Of a stretch of DNA of 31,867 bases, positions 7,705 through 15,018 are shown piece after piece. Numbering within the stretch: position 1 is the first letter of the stretch; each line of letters opens with the position of its first letter. A model generated the notes under the pieces. That model ran no database searches. It was given only the letters and a program-made list of their open reading frames with translations, and had not been told where the DNA came from. The stretch comes from Bacillota bacterium (GTDB lineage: Bacteria; Bacillota; Clostridia; Christensenellales; Aristaeellaceae). Location of the stretch: NCBI GenBank assembly GCA_023409955.1, contig JAEYQQ010000054.1:1-31867 (forward strand). The letters run 5' to 3'. The position numbers and the translations under genes are program-made.

Positions 7705-8513
7705 TTGCCATACAGGAAAGCATTTAGCGCCTGAGCTTCCGCTGTGCTGTTTGTAATACGCACAGCGGTTTCTTTTCCGTACTTTTCTTCTGTTCCCTGA
7801 AGGGGAAATTGCTTTGTTTCCAATGAAGCACTTGACATGGAAACAGCCGTCATGGCAGTTTCCATCATATCCATCAATGTCATGTTTGTTTCCACATAAG
7901 GCATAAGCGCCGAGACCATGTCCATCATGGCATCAAGGTCCAATCGGAGCGCCTTTTGCATGCAGGCAGATAATGCTGTGCTTAGGTAGGATTTTTCATC
8001 TCGGGCAGGCGCTTTCATATATGCTACAGCCTGTGCTCCGGTTAATGTTTGCTGGCCTGCTTTTTCGAAAGCTTTTGTTTTTCCGTCACTCATCACCAAA
8101 GTTAAATCTCTCTCATCGATCACAAGATCAATGCCACCTAGGGCATCAATGATCTTTGCCATGCCGCCTAAGTCCACCAGCACATAGTTTTTTATGTTGA
8201 GGCTAAACAAGTTGTTTACAGTATGGAGTGTTGCCTGGGGGCCGCCGGCAGCCAGGGTGTAACCCAAAGTAATGCTGTCATTTCCCTCATCCATAAAAGA
8301 CTCCGGACGTATGGAAGCCAGCTTTACAGCCCCTGCTGCCTGCAGGGTTGCAGCCACGATTGCATCAGCGCTACGCTCCTCCCCCTCTGGCTGATGAATG
8401 CCCAGCAGCAGGACAGAGATGCTCAAAGGGGACTCTGCCAAAGCACAGGCACCCTGAAAGCTGCTTAATACCAGCACCATGACGACAATGAAGAAAACCA
8501 ACTTTCTTTTCAT
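7689..8513 (-). CDS. Divergent LytR-CpsA-Psr (LCP) family protein, exported
   Basis: The 274-residue protein has a signal peptide (KRK, then a hydrophobic stretch, with likely cleavage after ACALA) and an LCP-like domain. LCP proteins transfer glycopolymers such as teichoic acids or capsule from lipid carriers to peptidoglycan. Recognisable parts are ISVLLLGIH, RSADAIV, NYVLVDLGGMAKIIDALGGI and AGQQTLTGAQAVAYMK. Family arginines appear altered: the usual SIPRD is SIRPES, and the R-x-R and D-x-x-R-x-x-RQ segment reads APARDEKSYLSTALSAC. The protein may therefore bind without the usual transferase activity. ATG at 8513 is supported by GGAGG at 8521-8525 with 7 bases of spacing; the alternative at 8519 is too close. 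It lies 25 bases after the histidine kinase gene and is probably co-transcribed with it. Confidence 0.75.
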   Translation of the reverse strand: MKRKLVFFIVVMVLVLSSFQGACALAESPLSISVLLLGIHQPEGEERSADAIVAATLQAAGAVKLASIRPESFMDEGNDSITLGYTLAAGGPQATLHTVNNLFSLNIKNYVLVDLGGMAKIIDALGGIDLVIDERDLTLVMSDGKTKAFEKAGQQTLTGAQAVAYMKAPARDEKSYLSTALSACMQKALRLDLDAMMDMVSALMPYVETNMTLMDMMETAMTAVSMSSASLETKQFPLQGTEEKYGKETAVRITNSTAEAQALNAFLYGNSVNP

Positions 8514-8538
8514 GTTCATTCCTCCGTACAGACAATTT

Positions 8539-9813
8539 CTACAGTCTCAGCATAACGCTGGCGGTAAACGACTGGTCATCCCATTGAGGCATGTATTCCC
8601 CGTTATGTCGGCTGGCAATGGCCTTGATGCTTTTGATGCCAAGGCCGCCGGCAGATCCCTTTTTACTGATAATATGGCCTTCTTCTTTAAGGACAGTACC
8701 GTCAAATGTGTTTTTTACGGTAATCATCAAATGCCCCCCCTGAGGAGCGCCCCGCAATATCATCTGCCGATTTCCTTCCGGAGCGCTCTGGCATGCTTCC
8801 AATGCATTTTCCAGAAGGTTTCCCAGCAGGGTGCATAATTCAAAGCTATCCATAGGTGGATTCTCCGGTAGTTCCAGTACGGCAGAGAATTGGATGTTCT
8901 TAATCTGGCATTTTTTTTGGTAACCGATCAGCAGCGCATTTACGGCTGGGCTTGAGCAAAATCTTGTTACAACACATTCATCGCACTTGATACCAAAGGC
9001 CAGTAAGTAAGCTCTGGCTTCCTCAATTTGTCCTGTCTCCAGCAAAATTTGAGCCACATGCAAATGGTGCTTGCAGTCATGGCGTAATATGCGGGAGGCT
9101 TCCATCATTTTTTCAAAGTCAGCGCTTTGCATGGTGCATGCATCCAGTATAGAGCGGGTCATGACAAGGTCGTGCTCCGCCTGTACTTTGGAAAAGGCAG
9201 ACAATATCGCAAGTATTAGAACGGAAACGCTCCATGCTGCAAACACCAGCAGCAGCGGGGCGAGCATGGAAGGGTTTTCCGGGCTTGCATCCAGGGCAGT
9301 GGGAATCAATATGCTGCCCAGGCATGGGCCAAAGCCATACAAGACAAGGCTCCAATCTGGATTTCTAAACAATATATCCTGTAACAGCCTTTTACCGGTG
9401 CGGCTAAGCCAACACAAGAATGTTCCACCCAATAAGACAAAGCAGCAAAGCCAAAGGCCTTGATAAGCAGCCGTGTGTTTTTCATATAATGCATTTGCTA
9501 TCAGGGAGGAAAGTCCGCATGTTACACAGGTTGAAAACAACTGAAAGAGGAAGGAAAAGCATTTGGCAGGGAGAGCATCTTTAAAAAGCAGGATCGTGGG
9601 CAGAGCAAGCAGCAGCAGTGCATATGGAAAGCCACTTTGCATGCCTATGTCTACAGACGTGTTCAGGTCCAGCAAAATCAGAATAACGCTGGATACAAGC
9701 AATACTATCGCAGCCTTTACAGTGGTCATTCTTGGCTGCAATATCAGCACTATACCGCAGGATATCATGGATAACACAACAATGCCCGATGCTTGCGATA
9801 ACAATTGATCCAT
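8539..9813 (-). CDS. AgrC/ComD-type sensor histidine kinase
   Basis: The 424-residue membrane kinase has about six or seven hydrophobic segments in its first 215 residues, then a short linker and a HPK10-type catalytic core. The phosphoacceptor region is RILRHDCKHHLHV, the N box is LLGNLLENALEAC, and the G box is GGLGIKSIKAI. Kinases of this class usually sense small peptide pheromones. The gene faces away from its LytTR response regulator across 245 bp in which I could not assign a convincing promoter. ATG 9813 is preceded by GGGGGAG with 6 bases of spacing; the longer frame to 9885 lacks a ribosome binding site. The sensed signal is unknown, and no agrB peptidase gene is visible in the window. 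Confidence 0.88.
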   Translation of the reverse strand: MDQLLSQASGIVVLSMISCGIVLILQPRMTTVKAAIVLLVSSVILILLDLNTSVDIGMQSGFPYALLLLALPTILLFKDALPAKCFSFLFQLFSTCVTCGLSSLIANALYEKHTAAYQGLWLCCFVLLGGTFLCWLSRTGKRLLQDILFRNPDWSLVLYGFGPCLGSILIPTALDASPENPSMLAPLLLVFAAWSVSVLILAILSAFSKVQAEHDLVMTRSILDACTMQSADFEKMMEASRILRHDCKHHLHVAQILLETGQIEEARAYLLAFGIKCDECVVTRFCSSPAVNALLIGYQKKCQIKNIQFSAVLELPENPPMDSFELCTLLGNLLENALEACQSAPEGNRQMILRGAPQGGHLMITVKNTFDGTVLKEEGHIISKKGSAGGLGIKSIKAIASRHNGEYMPQWDDQSFTASVMLRL

Positions 9814-10058
9814 AGAATTCTCCCCCGTTATGCATTCGCAATAGATAGGAATGGATGCTTTACTATTAACGGGCGTGGCTGACATTAATAATCATACCAT
9901 AAACAGGGTGTGCGGATTTTATAACAATGAGGCTATTTTTGGAAACCTTTGGCGCAAACCCCATATTGGCATTTCTTTACACTATAATAACTCCATTCAA
10001 AGATATCCGTATGCTTATTTGTCAGAAGACATTGCTGTAATATGGAAAGGGGATACGC

Positions 10059-10811
10059 ATGATTCGTGTTGCCATCTGTGAAGATGATCATGTTATGCTG
10101 GAGAACATGACCCGTATGGTCAGGGAGTTCAGCATTGCCAATCCCCATTTGGGCATCACCATTCATCCATTTGCCAGTACCTTTGATCTATTGGACAGTA
10201 GGGAAAAGCAAAGCGCACCTTATCACATCTATTTGCTGGATGTGTTAATGCCTGTTATGAGCGGCATTGAGCTTGGACGTTATATCCGCAAGGATGATGA
10301 CCATGCGGTGATAATCTATATGACCTCCTCCACGGAGTATGCCCTGGAGTCTTTTAAGGCATCACCGCTGCAGTATTTGGTCAAGCCTATACAAACGGGA
10401 GTTCTGCATCAGGTGCTGGAAAAGGCGTGCCAAAAGCTTAAGCAGTACCAGGACCAGCAAGTGCTGATTCGGGTCAAGGGCGGTATTGCTTTGGTACGGT
10501 ATAATCAAATTGCTTATATCGAATACATGAACCATACCATGACATATCATTTGATTACGGGTAAAACGCTGACATCCATGGTGCTGCGGGAATCCTTTAC
10601 TGACTGCACGGAAAAGTATCTTCAAGACCCCAGGTTCATCAAGCCCCATGCTTCCTTTGTCTTGAATATGGATTATGTGCAGGTGCTCTCCAGCAAGGAG
10701 TTTCAAATGCAAAACGGAGAGACAGTGCCTATCTCCAAGAGGTCTTATATAATGGTGAGAAGACAGTTCATGGATTATGTGCTGGCCAGGCATGGCGGTA
10801 TTGCCCAATAG
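10059..10811 (+). CDS. LytTR-family response regulator (AgrA/ComE type)
   Basis: The 250-residue protein has a receiver domain (about 1-125) with acidic residues E8-D9-D10, the phosphoacceptor D61 in YLLDVLMP, and the conserved lysine in YLVKP. A LytTR DNA-binding domain follows (about 140-245), with VRVKGGIALVRYNQIAYIEY-like strands and FIKPHASFVLNMDYV. It is the expected partner of the divergently encoded histidine kinase. The ribosome binding site GAAAGGGG precedes ATG 10059. LytTR regulators bind pairs of direct repeats; I did not find an unambiguous pair nearby. Likely targets include the small peptide gene directly downstream and the kinase-LCP operon. Confidence 0.9.
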   Translation: MIRVAICEDDHVMLENMTRMVREFSIANPHLGITIHPFASTFDLLDSREKQSAPYHIYLLDVLMPVMSGIELGRYIRKDDDHAVIIYMTSSTEYALESFKASPLQYLVKPIQTGVLHQVLEKACQKLKQYQDQQVLIRVKGGIALVRYNQIAYIEYMNHTMTYHLITGKTLTSMVLRESFTDCTEKYLQDPRFIKPHASFVLNMDYVQVLSSKEFQMQNGETVPISKRSYIMVRRQFMDYVLARHGGIAQ

Positions 10812-10824
10812 CATGTGCGGCAGA

Positions 10825-10839
10825 TAAACCATTGGTTTA
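10825..10839. promoter_or_regulatory. Perfect inverted repeat upstream of the small peptide gene
   Basis: TAAACC-ATT-GGTTTA is a perfect 6 bp palindrome with a 3-base centre. It ends 16 bp upstream of the predicted -35 box of the peptide promoter. No T-run follows, so it does not look like a terminator for the response regulator. It may bind a dimeric regulator, for example the XRE protein encoded downstream. Confidence 0.45.
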
Positions 10840-10855
10840 CTTGGCAGAAAAAGGC

Positions 10856-10884
10856 TTGAAAAAAATTAAACAATATGGTAAGCT
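10856..10884 (+). promoter_or_regulatory. Predicted promoter of the small peptide gene
   Basis: TTGAAA (10856-10861) and TAAGCT (10879-10884) are separated by 17 bp. The -10 matches the consensus at four of six positions. The predicted start lies about 25 bases before the peptide ATG, leaving room for the strong ribosome binding site. Confidence 0.45.
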
Positions 10885-10916
10885 AAACAAGATTTTGACA
10901 GAAAGGAGGTACTTGC

Positions 10917-11009
10917 ATGATCATTACGTTTAAAAAGTCTTCAGCAATCGTGAATCGTGGCATCAACAAGATGGCATGCAGGATACCTCTGTCCATAGCA
11001 GCGGGATGA
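10917..11009 (+). CDS. 30-residue basic peptide next to an AgrC/AgrA-like pair
   Basis: An ATG at 10917 follows AGAAAGGAGGT (10900-10910), one of the best ribosome binding sites in the window, with 6 bases of spacing. It opens a 30-codon frame ending in TGA at 11007-11009. The peptide is basic, with K6, K7, R14, K18 and R22; its second half reads INKMACRIPLSIAAG with a single cysteine at position 21. A strong terminator follows at 11030. I do not recognise a family. Its position beside a peptide-sensing type two-component system suggests a pheromone or small regulatory peptide. It lacks the charged C-terminal tail of AgrD, and there is no AgrB in the window. It could instead be a leader peptide. 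Confidence 0.5.
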   Translation: MIITFKKSSAIVNRGINKMACRIPLSIAAG

Positions 11010-11029
11010 TTTTTTGTTGTCCCCAGAAG

Positions 11030-11068
11030 GCGGCGGTATGAAATGCAGTTCATACCGCCGCTTTTTTT
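11030..11068 (+). terminator. Strong intrinsic terminator after the small peptide gene
   Basis: A perfect 13 bp stem (11030-11042 with 11049-11061, arms GCGGCGGTATGAA and TTCATACCGCCGC), a 6-base loop and TTTTTTT at 11062-11068. It separates the peptide gene from the XRE regulator gene 22 bases downstream. Read-through of this stem would be the only way the two are co-transcribed unless a promoter is hidden here. Confidence 0.9.
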
Positions 11069-11089
11069 ATTGCAGAAAGGATGATTGTC

Positions 11090-11311
11090 ATGACTTGCAC
11101 ACTGGGAACGAGGATTCAATATTTACGAAAAGCACAGGGTATTACACAGGCACAGCTTGCCATCAAGCTTGGCATTACCGCACCGGCAGTATCCAAGTGG
11201 GAACGCGATATCGCGTACCCGGATATCATGCTGCTCTATCCGCTGTCAAAGACATTACGCGTGTCATTGGATACGCTGCTGTCTCCTATGTATGAATTTA
11301 ACGGGAGTTGA
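11090..11311 (+). CDS. Small XRE-family helix-turn-helix regulator
   Basis: This 73-residue protein is essentially one lambda-repressor-like DNA-binding domain. The helix-turn-helix is clear in ITQAQLAIKLGITAPAVSKW (about residues 17-36), followed by the usual ERDIAYPDIMLLYPLSKTL third and fourth helices and a C-terminus typical of clostridial mini-repressors (SLDTLLS). There is no sensor domain. ATG 11090 is about 8 bases after AGAAAGGA; the in-frame ATG 11081 is too close. The next small gene starts 5 bases after its stop. Its target is unknown; the palindrome at 10825 is a candidate. Confidence 0.88.
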   Translation: MTCTLGTRIQYLRKAQGITQAQLAIKLGITAPAVSKWERDIAYPDIMLLYPLSKTLRVSLDTLLSPMYEFNGS

Positions 11312-11316
11312 TTATA

Positions 11317-11475
11317 ATGTTTGGTTTTAATGATCGCACGCGCTTTCGCATCTGGCATCTGTTTCATAGCGAGAGTAAGAATTACGGGTATCTTTACAGC
11401 AAGGAATTTCAAGAAGCACTCCAAAGAAAAGATGAGGCTGTGTTCAATTATATTCACAGGTTTAGGCAAAACTGA
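11317..11475 (+). CDS. 52-residue hypothetical protein following the XRE regulator
   Basis: ATG 11317 lies 5 bases after the XRE stop with GGGAG about 9 bases upstream, and the frame ends at TGA 11473-11475, 20 bases before a terminator. The product is hydrophilic and aromatic-rich (MFGFNDRTRFRIWHLFHSES at the N-terminus, then alternating K/E/Q helical sequence and FNYIHRFRQN at the end), which looks like a real protein rather than chance. I recognise no family. The tight spacing suggests it works with the XRE regulator, for example as a small partner or antirepressor; that is a guess. A longer frame at 11321-11587 overlaps it but runs through the terminator. Confidence 0.6.
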   Translation: MFGFNDRTRFRIWHLFHSESKNYGYLYSKEFQEALQRKDEAVFNYIHRFRQN

Positions 11476-11495
11476 TGCATGCGAAGCTGGTGTAT

Positions 11496-11540
11496 GGCAC
11501 GTGCGGGGAGGCAAGTTCTCCCTTCACGAGGCCTTTTTTT
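11496..11540 (+). terminator. Intrinsic terminator after the XRE/52-residue gene pair
   Basis: Nested arms GGC-CGTG-GGGAG pair with CTCCC-CACG-GCC, interrupted by small bulges, and are followed by TTTTTTT ending at 11540. It closes the small regulatory unit before the Ku gene. Confidence 0.75.
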
Positions 11541-11645
11541 ATGTAGTGTTCAAGCAATGTCTTGGGAATGACCACGTGATGCCCTGAAATAGGCATGGTT
11601 GAAAAGCGGAAGAGGATCGCACACTATGCTTGAGGGAGTGGTTGC

Positions 11646-12425
11646 ATGCCGGCAGCGGCGCATAAAGGCGCGATTCAATTTGGTTTGGTATATATCCCGG
11701 TCTCTTTATACACGGCTGTTTCTGCCAACGATATCAGCTTTAATCAGCTTCATAAAGACAGCCATGCCCGCATCAGATACAAAAAGGTGCGGGAAGATAC
11801 CGGTCAGGAAGTATCCTCAGATGAGATTGTCAAGGGCTATCAGTATGAACCTGGCAAGTATGTTGTCCTTAGCGAGGCGGAGCTGGAGCAGATGAAGACT
11901 GAGAAGGATCGGTCCATCAACATCCTGCAGTTTGTAAGCCGGGATGGCATACAGCCGGTTTATTATGAAAAGGCGTATTATCTGACACCTGACAGCGGCA
12001 GTGACAAGGCGTATTCGCTGCTTCTTGCAGCAATGGAGCAGGAGAACGTGATGGCCATCGCTCAAAGCATACTGGGAACAAAGGAAACCATGATGGCCCT
12101 TTTTCCCCTGGGGGGCTGCATTCTGCTTGAAACGCTTCATTATCAGGATGAGATAAAGCCTGTTCCAAAGCCACTTGGCAGTTATCAGATCAGCGCCCAG
12201 GAAATGAATATGGCAAAAACACTGATTCAAACCATGACGGGTACTTTTCAGCCAGAACAGTATCACGAGACATATGCCCAGCGACTCAAGGAAGCCATAC
12301 AGCAGAAAATCAATGGGCAGCAGTTTGCGGTACCTAAGCAGGAGCACGGCGGGAACGTGATCAGCCTGATGGATGCGCTGCAAAAAAGTATACAGCAGCG
12401 GCCCAGAATGTGGGGCAACCAATGA
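11646..12425 (+). CDS. ku: Ku DNA end-binding protein
   Basis: The 259-residue protein is bacterial Ku, a homodimeric ring that binds double-strand DNA ends and recruits the ligase in non-homologous end joining. The start HKGAIQFGLVYIPVSLYTAV, the HKDSHARIRYKKVREDTG segment and YYEKAYYLTPDSGSDKAYSL are typical Ku core sequences. The length is near the usual 260-300, with only a short C-terminal extension (QQRPRMWGNQ), so it lacks the long lysine-rich tail found in some actinobacterial Ku. GAGGGAG lies 7-8 bases before ATG 11646. The stop overlaps the ligase start (ATGA). No convincing sigma-A or sporulation promoter was found in the 105 bases after the preceding terminator. Confidence 0.95.
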   Translation: MPAAAHKGAIQFGLVYIPVSLYTAVSANDISFNQLHKDSHARIRYKKVREDTGQEVSSDEIVKGYQYEPGKYVVLSEAELEQMKTEKDRSINILQFVSRDGIQPVYYEKAYYLTPDSGSDKAYSLLLAAMEQENVMAIAQSILGTKETMMALFPLGGCILLETLHYQDEIKPVPKPLGSYQISAQEMNMAKTLIQTMTGTFQPEQYHETYAQRLKEAIQQKINGQQFAVPKQEHGGNVISLMDALQKSIQQRPRMWGNQ

Positions 12426-13306
12426 TAAAGCCCATGCTCTTAACCGAGCAGGATCAGCCTTTTGATTCCCCCGAATACCTATATGAACTAAAGCTGGATG
12501 GCATCCGCTGTATTGCGTATCTTACATCGGATGCAACAGACCTAAGAAATAAGGATAGCTACTGTCTGACGCCTCTTTTTCCAGAGCTGAAAGCTATTTG
12601 CAGACAAGCAAAAGCCCCCTGCATCCTGGATGGGGAGCTGGTGCTGATGGAAAACGGCGTGCCCAATTTTGAACGGCTGCGGCGCAGGGCGATGATGACA
12701 GATCCTTTTAAGATTCAGCTTGCCGCCTCCACCCTCCCTGCCGCCTATGTGGCTTTTGATATATTGCAGCTGGATGGCGGGGAGCTTTTGTCACTGCCTC
12801 TTACCAAGCGTAAAGAGATTCTCTCGGAAACGGTGGAGGAATCCTTGCGGCTGGCCGTATCGCGAACCATCGAAGGCGCAGGGGTGGCGCTGTTTGAGCA
12901 GGCTAAGGCGATGAATCTGGAAGGCATTGTGGCTAAACGAAAGGATAGCCTGTATCAGCCGGATAAGCGGTCAAAGGATTGGATTAAGATTAAAAACCTG
13001 AAGGACGAGGATTTTTTTGCATGCGGCTATGTCCCCAAGGAACGCATGACAAGCCTGGTTCTTGGAAAACAGATAGCCGGACAGCTTACCTATCAGGGGC
13101 ATGTTTCCTTGGGTGTGCCAGGTCGGGAAGTAAGGGCCATGGCAACAAGCCCCCATTGTCCCTTTTTTATGGTGCCGCCGGGGAATGACAACGCTGTTTG
13201 GTTTGAATACATGCCCCTTTGTACCGTTCAGTATATGGAAAGAACCTCAGCTGGCGCTTTACGGCAGCCGGTGTTTAAGGGTTTTAGGCCTCAGATCTTA
13301 ATGTAA
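12422..13306 (+). CDS. ATP-dependent DNA ligase (LigD ligase domain only)
   Basis: The 294-residue protein seals DNA ends in Ku-dependent end joining. The adenylated lysine is in the motif I segment YELKLDGIRC (about residues 20-29); other nucleotidyltransferase motifs are YVAFDILQLDG (III), LEGIVAKRKDSLY (IV) and DWIKIKN (V), and a C-terminal OB fold follows (about 195-290). It has no polymerase or phosphoesterase domain, unlike full LigD. ATG 12422 overlaps the Ku stop by 4 bases, the start I prefer; an upstream in-frame GTG at 12410 is possible but lies inside Ku. The 3' end overlaps the convergent small gene by 9 bp. Confidence 0.93.
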   Translation: MIKPMLLTEQDQPFDSPEYLYELKLDGIRCIAYLTSDATDLRNKDSYCLTPLFPELKAICRQAKAPCILDGELVLMENGVPNFERLRRRAMMTDPFKIQLAASTLPAAYVAFDILQLDGGELLSLPLTKRKEILSETVEESLRLAVSRTIEGAGVALFEQAKAMNLEGIVAKRKDSLYQPDKRSKDWIKIKNLKDEDFFACGYVPKERMTSLVLGKQIAGQLTYQGHVSLGVPGREVRAMATSPHCPFFMVPPGNDNAVWFEYMPLCTVQYMERTSAGALRQPVFKGFRPQILM

Positions 13307-13516
13307 ATAGTTCCGTTGATAGGCTGTTTCTTCATTGTGTGTCCAGAATCCCCCGCGCTCCCAGTCGGCTTGCTGCTGCAGCAAGGATTGATACTGGTAT
13401 TCGGCCTGGTCCCTTTCCTTTTGTGTCAGGGAGGTATCATGGCGCTTTCTCTCTGCTTCGGCTAACTGCCTTTCTACTTCTGATATACGCAGCTGCTTAT
13501 ATTCATTCCGGTTCAT
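13298..13516 (-). CDS. 72-residue hypothetical coiled-coil protein
   Basis: The product is strongly charged and helical. SEVERQLAEAERKRHD and QKERDQAEYQYQSLLQQQ look like a short coiled coil or helical hairpin, followed by a WERGGFWTHNEE tail. No family is recognised with confidence. The start at 13516 is supported by GGAGG (13524-13528) with 7 bases of spacing; longer upstream starts lack one. It converges on the DNA ligase gene with a 9 bp overlap of coding ends. Whether it belongs functionally with Ku and ligase is unknown. Confidence 0.7.
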   Translation of the reverse strand: MNRNEYKQLRISEVERQLAEAERKRHDTSLTQKERDQAEYQYQSLLQQQADWERGGFWTHNEETAYQRNYLH

Positions 13517-13575
13517 ATTCTTGCCTCCTTTTTTCAATAGCATTGCATTGTTCATCAAGCTTTATTCGAATGCAT

Positions 13576-13600
13576 AAAAAAAGTAGCTTATTGGATAAGC
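13576..13600 (-). terminator. Possible weak terminator on the minus strand
   Basis: Read on the minus strand, GCTTAT-CCA-ATAAGC (13600-13586) is followed by TAC and seven T (13582-13576). The stem is short. It may back up the stronger terminator at 13694-13727 and insulate the 72-residue gene. Confidence 0.4.
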
Positions 13601-13693
13601 GCCCAAGGGGTGAATGATTAGGGAGTTGCAACTTTTTTTGATAGTCATCCATCACATACCTGCCGGCTTTCTCTTGAAAGCCCTGATGGCTAC

Positions 13694-13727
13694 AAAAAAG
13701 TGCGGCCCAGATAAGTCGGTGCCGCAC
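13694..13727 (-). terminator. Terminator of the glycerate kinase transcript
   Basis: On the minus strand, GTGCGGC (13727-13721) pairs with GCCGCAC (13706-13700), with a 14-base loop, followed by TTTTTT (13699-13694). It lies about 40 bases after the glycerate kinase stop. Confidence 0.7.
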
Positions 13728-13767
13728 TCTATGCCGTCATCCATTGTCTTTTGTAACATGGGCTCAT

Positions 13768-14916
13768 TTATAAACGACCCTTTTCGTGGGTGGTTGCTCG
13801 AAGGATTCGACCAATGGCTTCGGCAGCATTATGCAAAAGTGGCTCTGCACGGCCAATTGCATCATCCAAAGTAATGGCACCGTCGGAAATGGATATGCAT
13901 GCGGTTATTCCATGGGCATATAATTCCTTCCAGCCGTTTTGCAAACAACCGGACAGGCAGATAACGGGGATGCCGTACTTTTTTGCAATGGCGGCAATAC
14001 CCATGGGGACCTTGCCGAAGGTAGTGGATTTGTCTGTACAACCTTCGCCTGTAATAATCAGATCCGCACGAGAGATGTGCTGTTCCAAGCCTGTCTCTGA
14101 CACGATCAATTGAAATCCTGACACCAGCTTGGCAGATAGCAATGCCACCAACCCTGCACCGGCACCGCCGGCAGCTCCGCTTCCTGGCATACTTCGAACA
14201 TCGATGCCGATTTCTTGTTCAATGATGTCTGCATAATGGGACAGGGCACGATCTAAAAGCTGGATTTCCTCTGCCGTTGCACCCTTTTGCGGGCCATAAA
14301 CCCACGCGCTGCCGTTTTCTCCGCATAGGGGGTTGTTTACATCACAAGCAACAAGCAGTTCCACATTTGAAAGCAAGGATTTTAAAGGCGTAATGTCAAT
14401 GTGCGCAAGATCAATCAGCGGTCCGCCGCCAAAGGACAAGGGTTTGCCCTGCCCATCCACTAAAATTGCACCCAATGCTTGCGCAATGCCTGCACCACCG
14501 TCTGTTGTTGCACTGCCGCCCAGGCCGATGATGATACGCTTGCAATTATTAGAAAGGGCAGTGCGAATCAGCTCGCCGGTACCAAAGGTGGAAGCCAGCA
14601 GAGGTTTGCGCTGCCCCGCTGGTGTAAGCATAAGGCCTGAGGCAGAGGCAAGTTCAATGACGGCGGTTTGTCCATCGCCCAAAATGCCCCATTTGGCAAC
14701 AACGTCTTCACCCAGCGGACCGCGTACTGTTGTAAGGTATACTGTGCCGCGTGTGGCAATGCACAACGACTCTACGGTGCCTTCACCGCCATCTGCGATA
14801 GGAATCAAATGCACATCATCTATGCCGCCAGCTTCCAGCCCGCGGGCAATAATTCGGGATGCTTCCAATGAAGACAAAGACCCTTTGAAGGAATCGGGGG
14901 CAACGAGAATATGCAT
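13768..14916 (-). CDS. glxK: Glycerate kinase (GlxK/GarK family, 2-phosphoglycerate forming)
   Basis: The 382-residue protein phosphorylates D-glycerate with ATP; this class usually gives 2-phosphoglycerate, which enters glycolysis. The start MHILVAPDSFKGSLSS, the IPIADGGEGTVES motif and IIIGLGGSATTDGGAGIAQ are hallmarks of the family, and the length is typical. ATG 14916 has GGAG 8 bases upstream. It follows the D-2-hydroxyacid dehydrogenase with a gap of about 100 bases on the same strand and is the last step of the glyoxylate-to-glycerate module. A terminator follows at 13727. Confidence 0.95.
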   Translation of the reverse strand: MHILVAPDSFKGSLSSLEASRIIARGLEAGGIDDVHLIPIADGGEGTVESLCIATRGTVYLTTVRGPLGEDVVAKWGILGDGQTAVIELASASGLMLTPAGQRKPLLASTFGTGELIRTALSNNCKRIIIGLGGSATTDGGAGIAQALGAILVDGQGKPLSFGGGPLIDLAHIDITPLKSLLSNVELLVACDVNNPLCGENGSAWVYGPQKGATAEEIQLLDRALSHYADIIEQEIGIDVRSMPGSGAAGGAGAGLVALLSAKLVSGFQLIVSETGLEQHISRADLIITGEGCTDKSTTFGKVPMGIAAIAKKYGIPVICLSGCLQNGWKELYAHGITACISISDGAITLDDAIGRAEPLLHNAAEAIGRILRATTHEKGRL

Positions 14917-15018
14917 GCGATCACTCCGCCCGACATCAGGGCGTTCTCCTACAACAGTTTGGTATGTATGTGCGGCAAGTGTTTATCCGTTTTACTCCCG
15001 ACAGGCTTCCATTGGCAA

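Noticed and set aside
10917..11009. Assigning the 30-residue peptide as AgrD
   Set aside because: It is shorter than usual AgrD, lacks the acidic C-terminal tail, and no AgrB peptidase is present; only a possible signal-peptide role is kept.
11321..11587. 88-codon open frame overlapping the 52-residue gene
   Set aside because: It has no ribosome binding site and reads through the terminator at 11496-11540; the frame at 11317 is better placed and better supported.
11581..11640. Sporulation sigma-G promoter before ku
   Set aside because: CACACTA at 11620-11626 resembles a sigma-G -10, but no -35 match lies at the required spacing.
13503..13727. 74-codon minus-strand frame upstream of the coiled-coil gene
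   Set aside because: It begins within the glycerate kinase terminator, lacks a ribosome binding site and runs over the start of the better-supported 72-residue gene.
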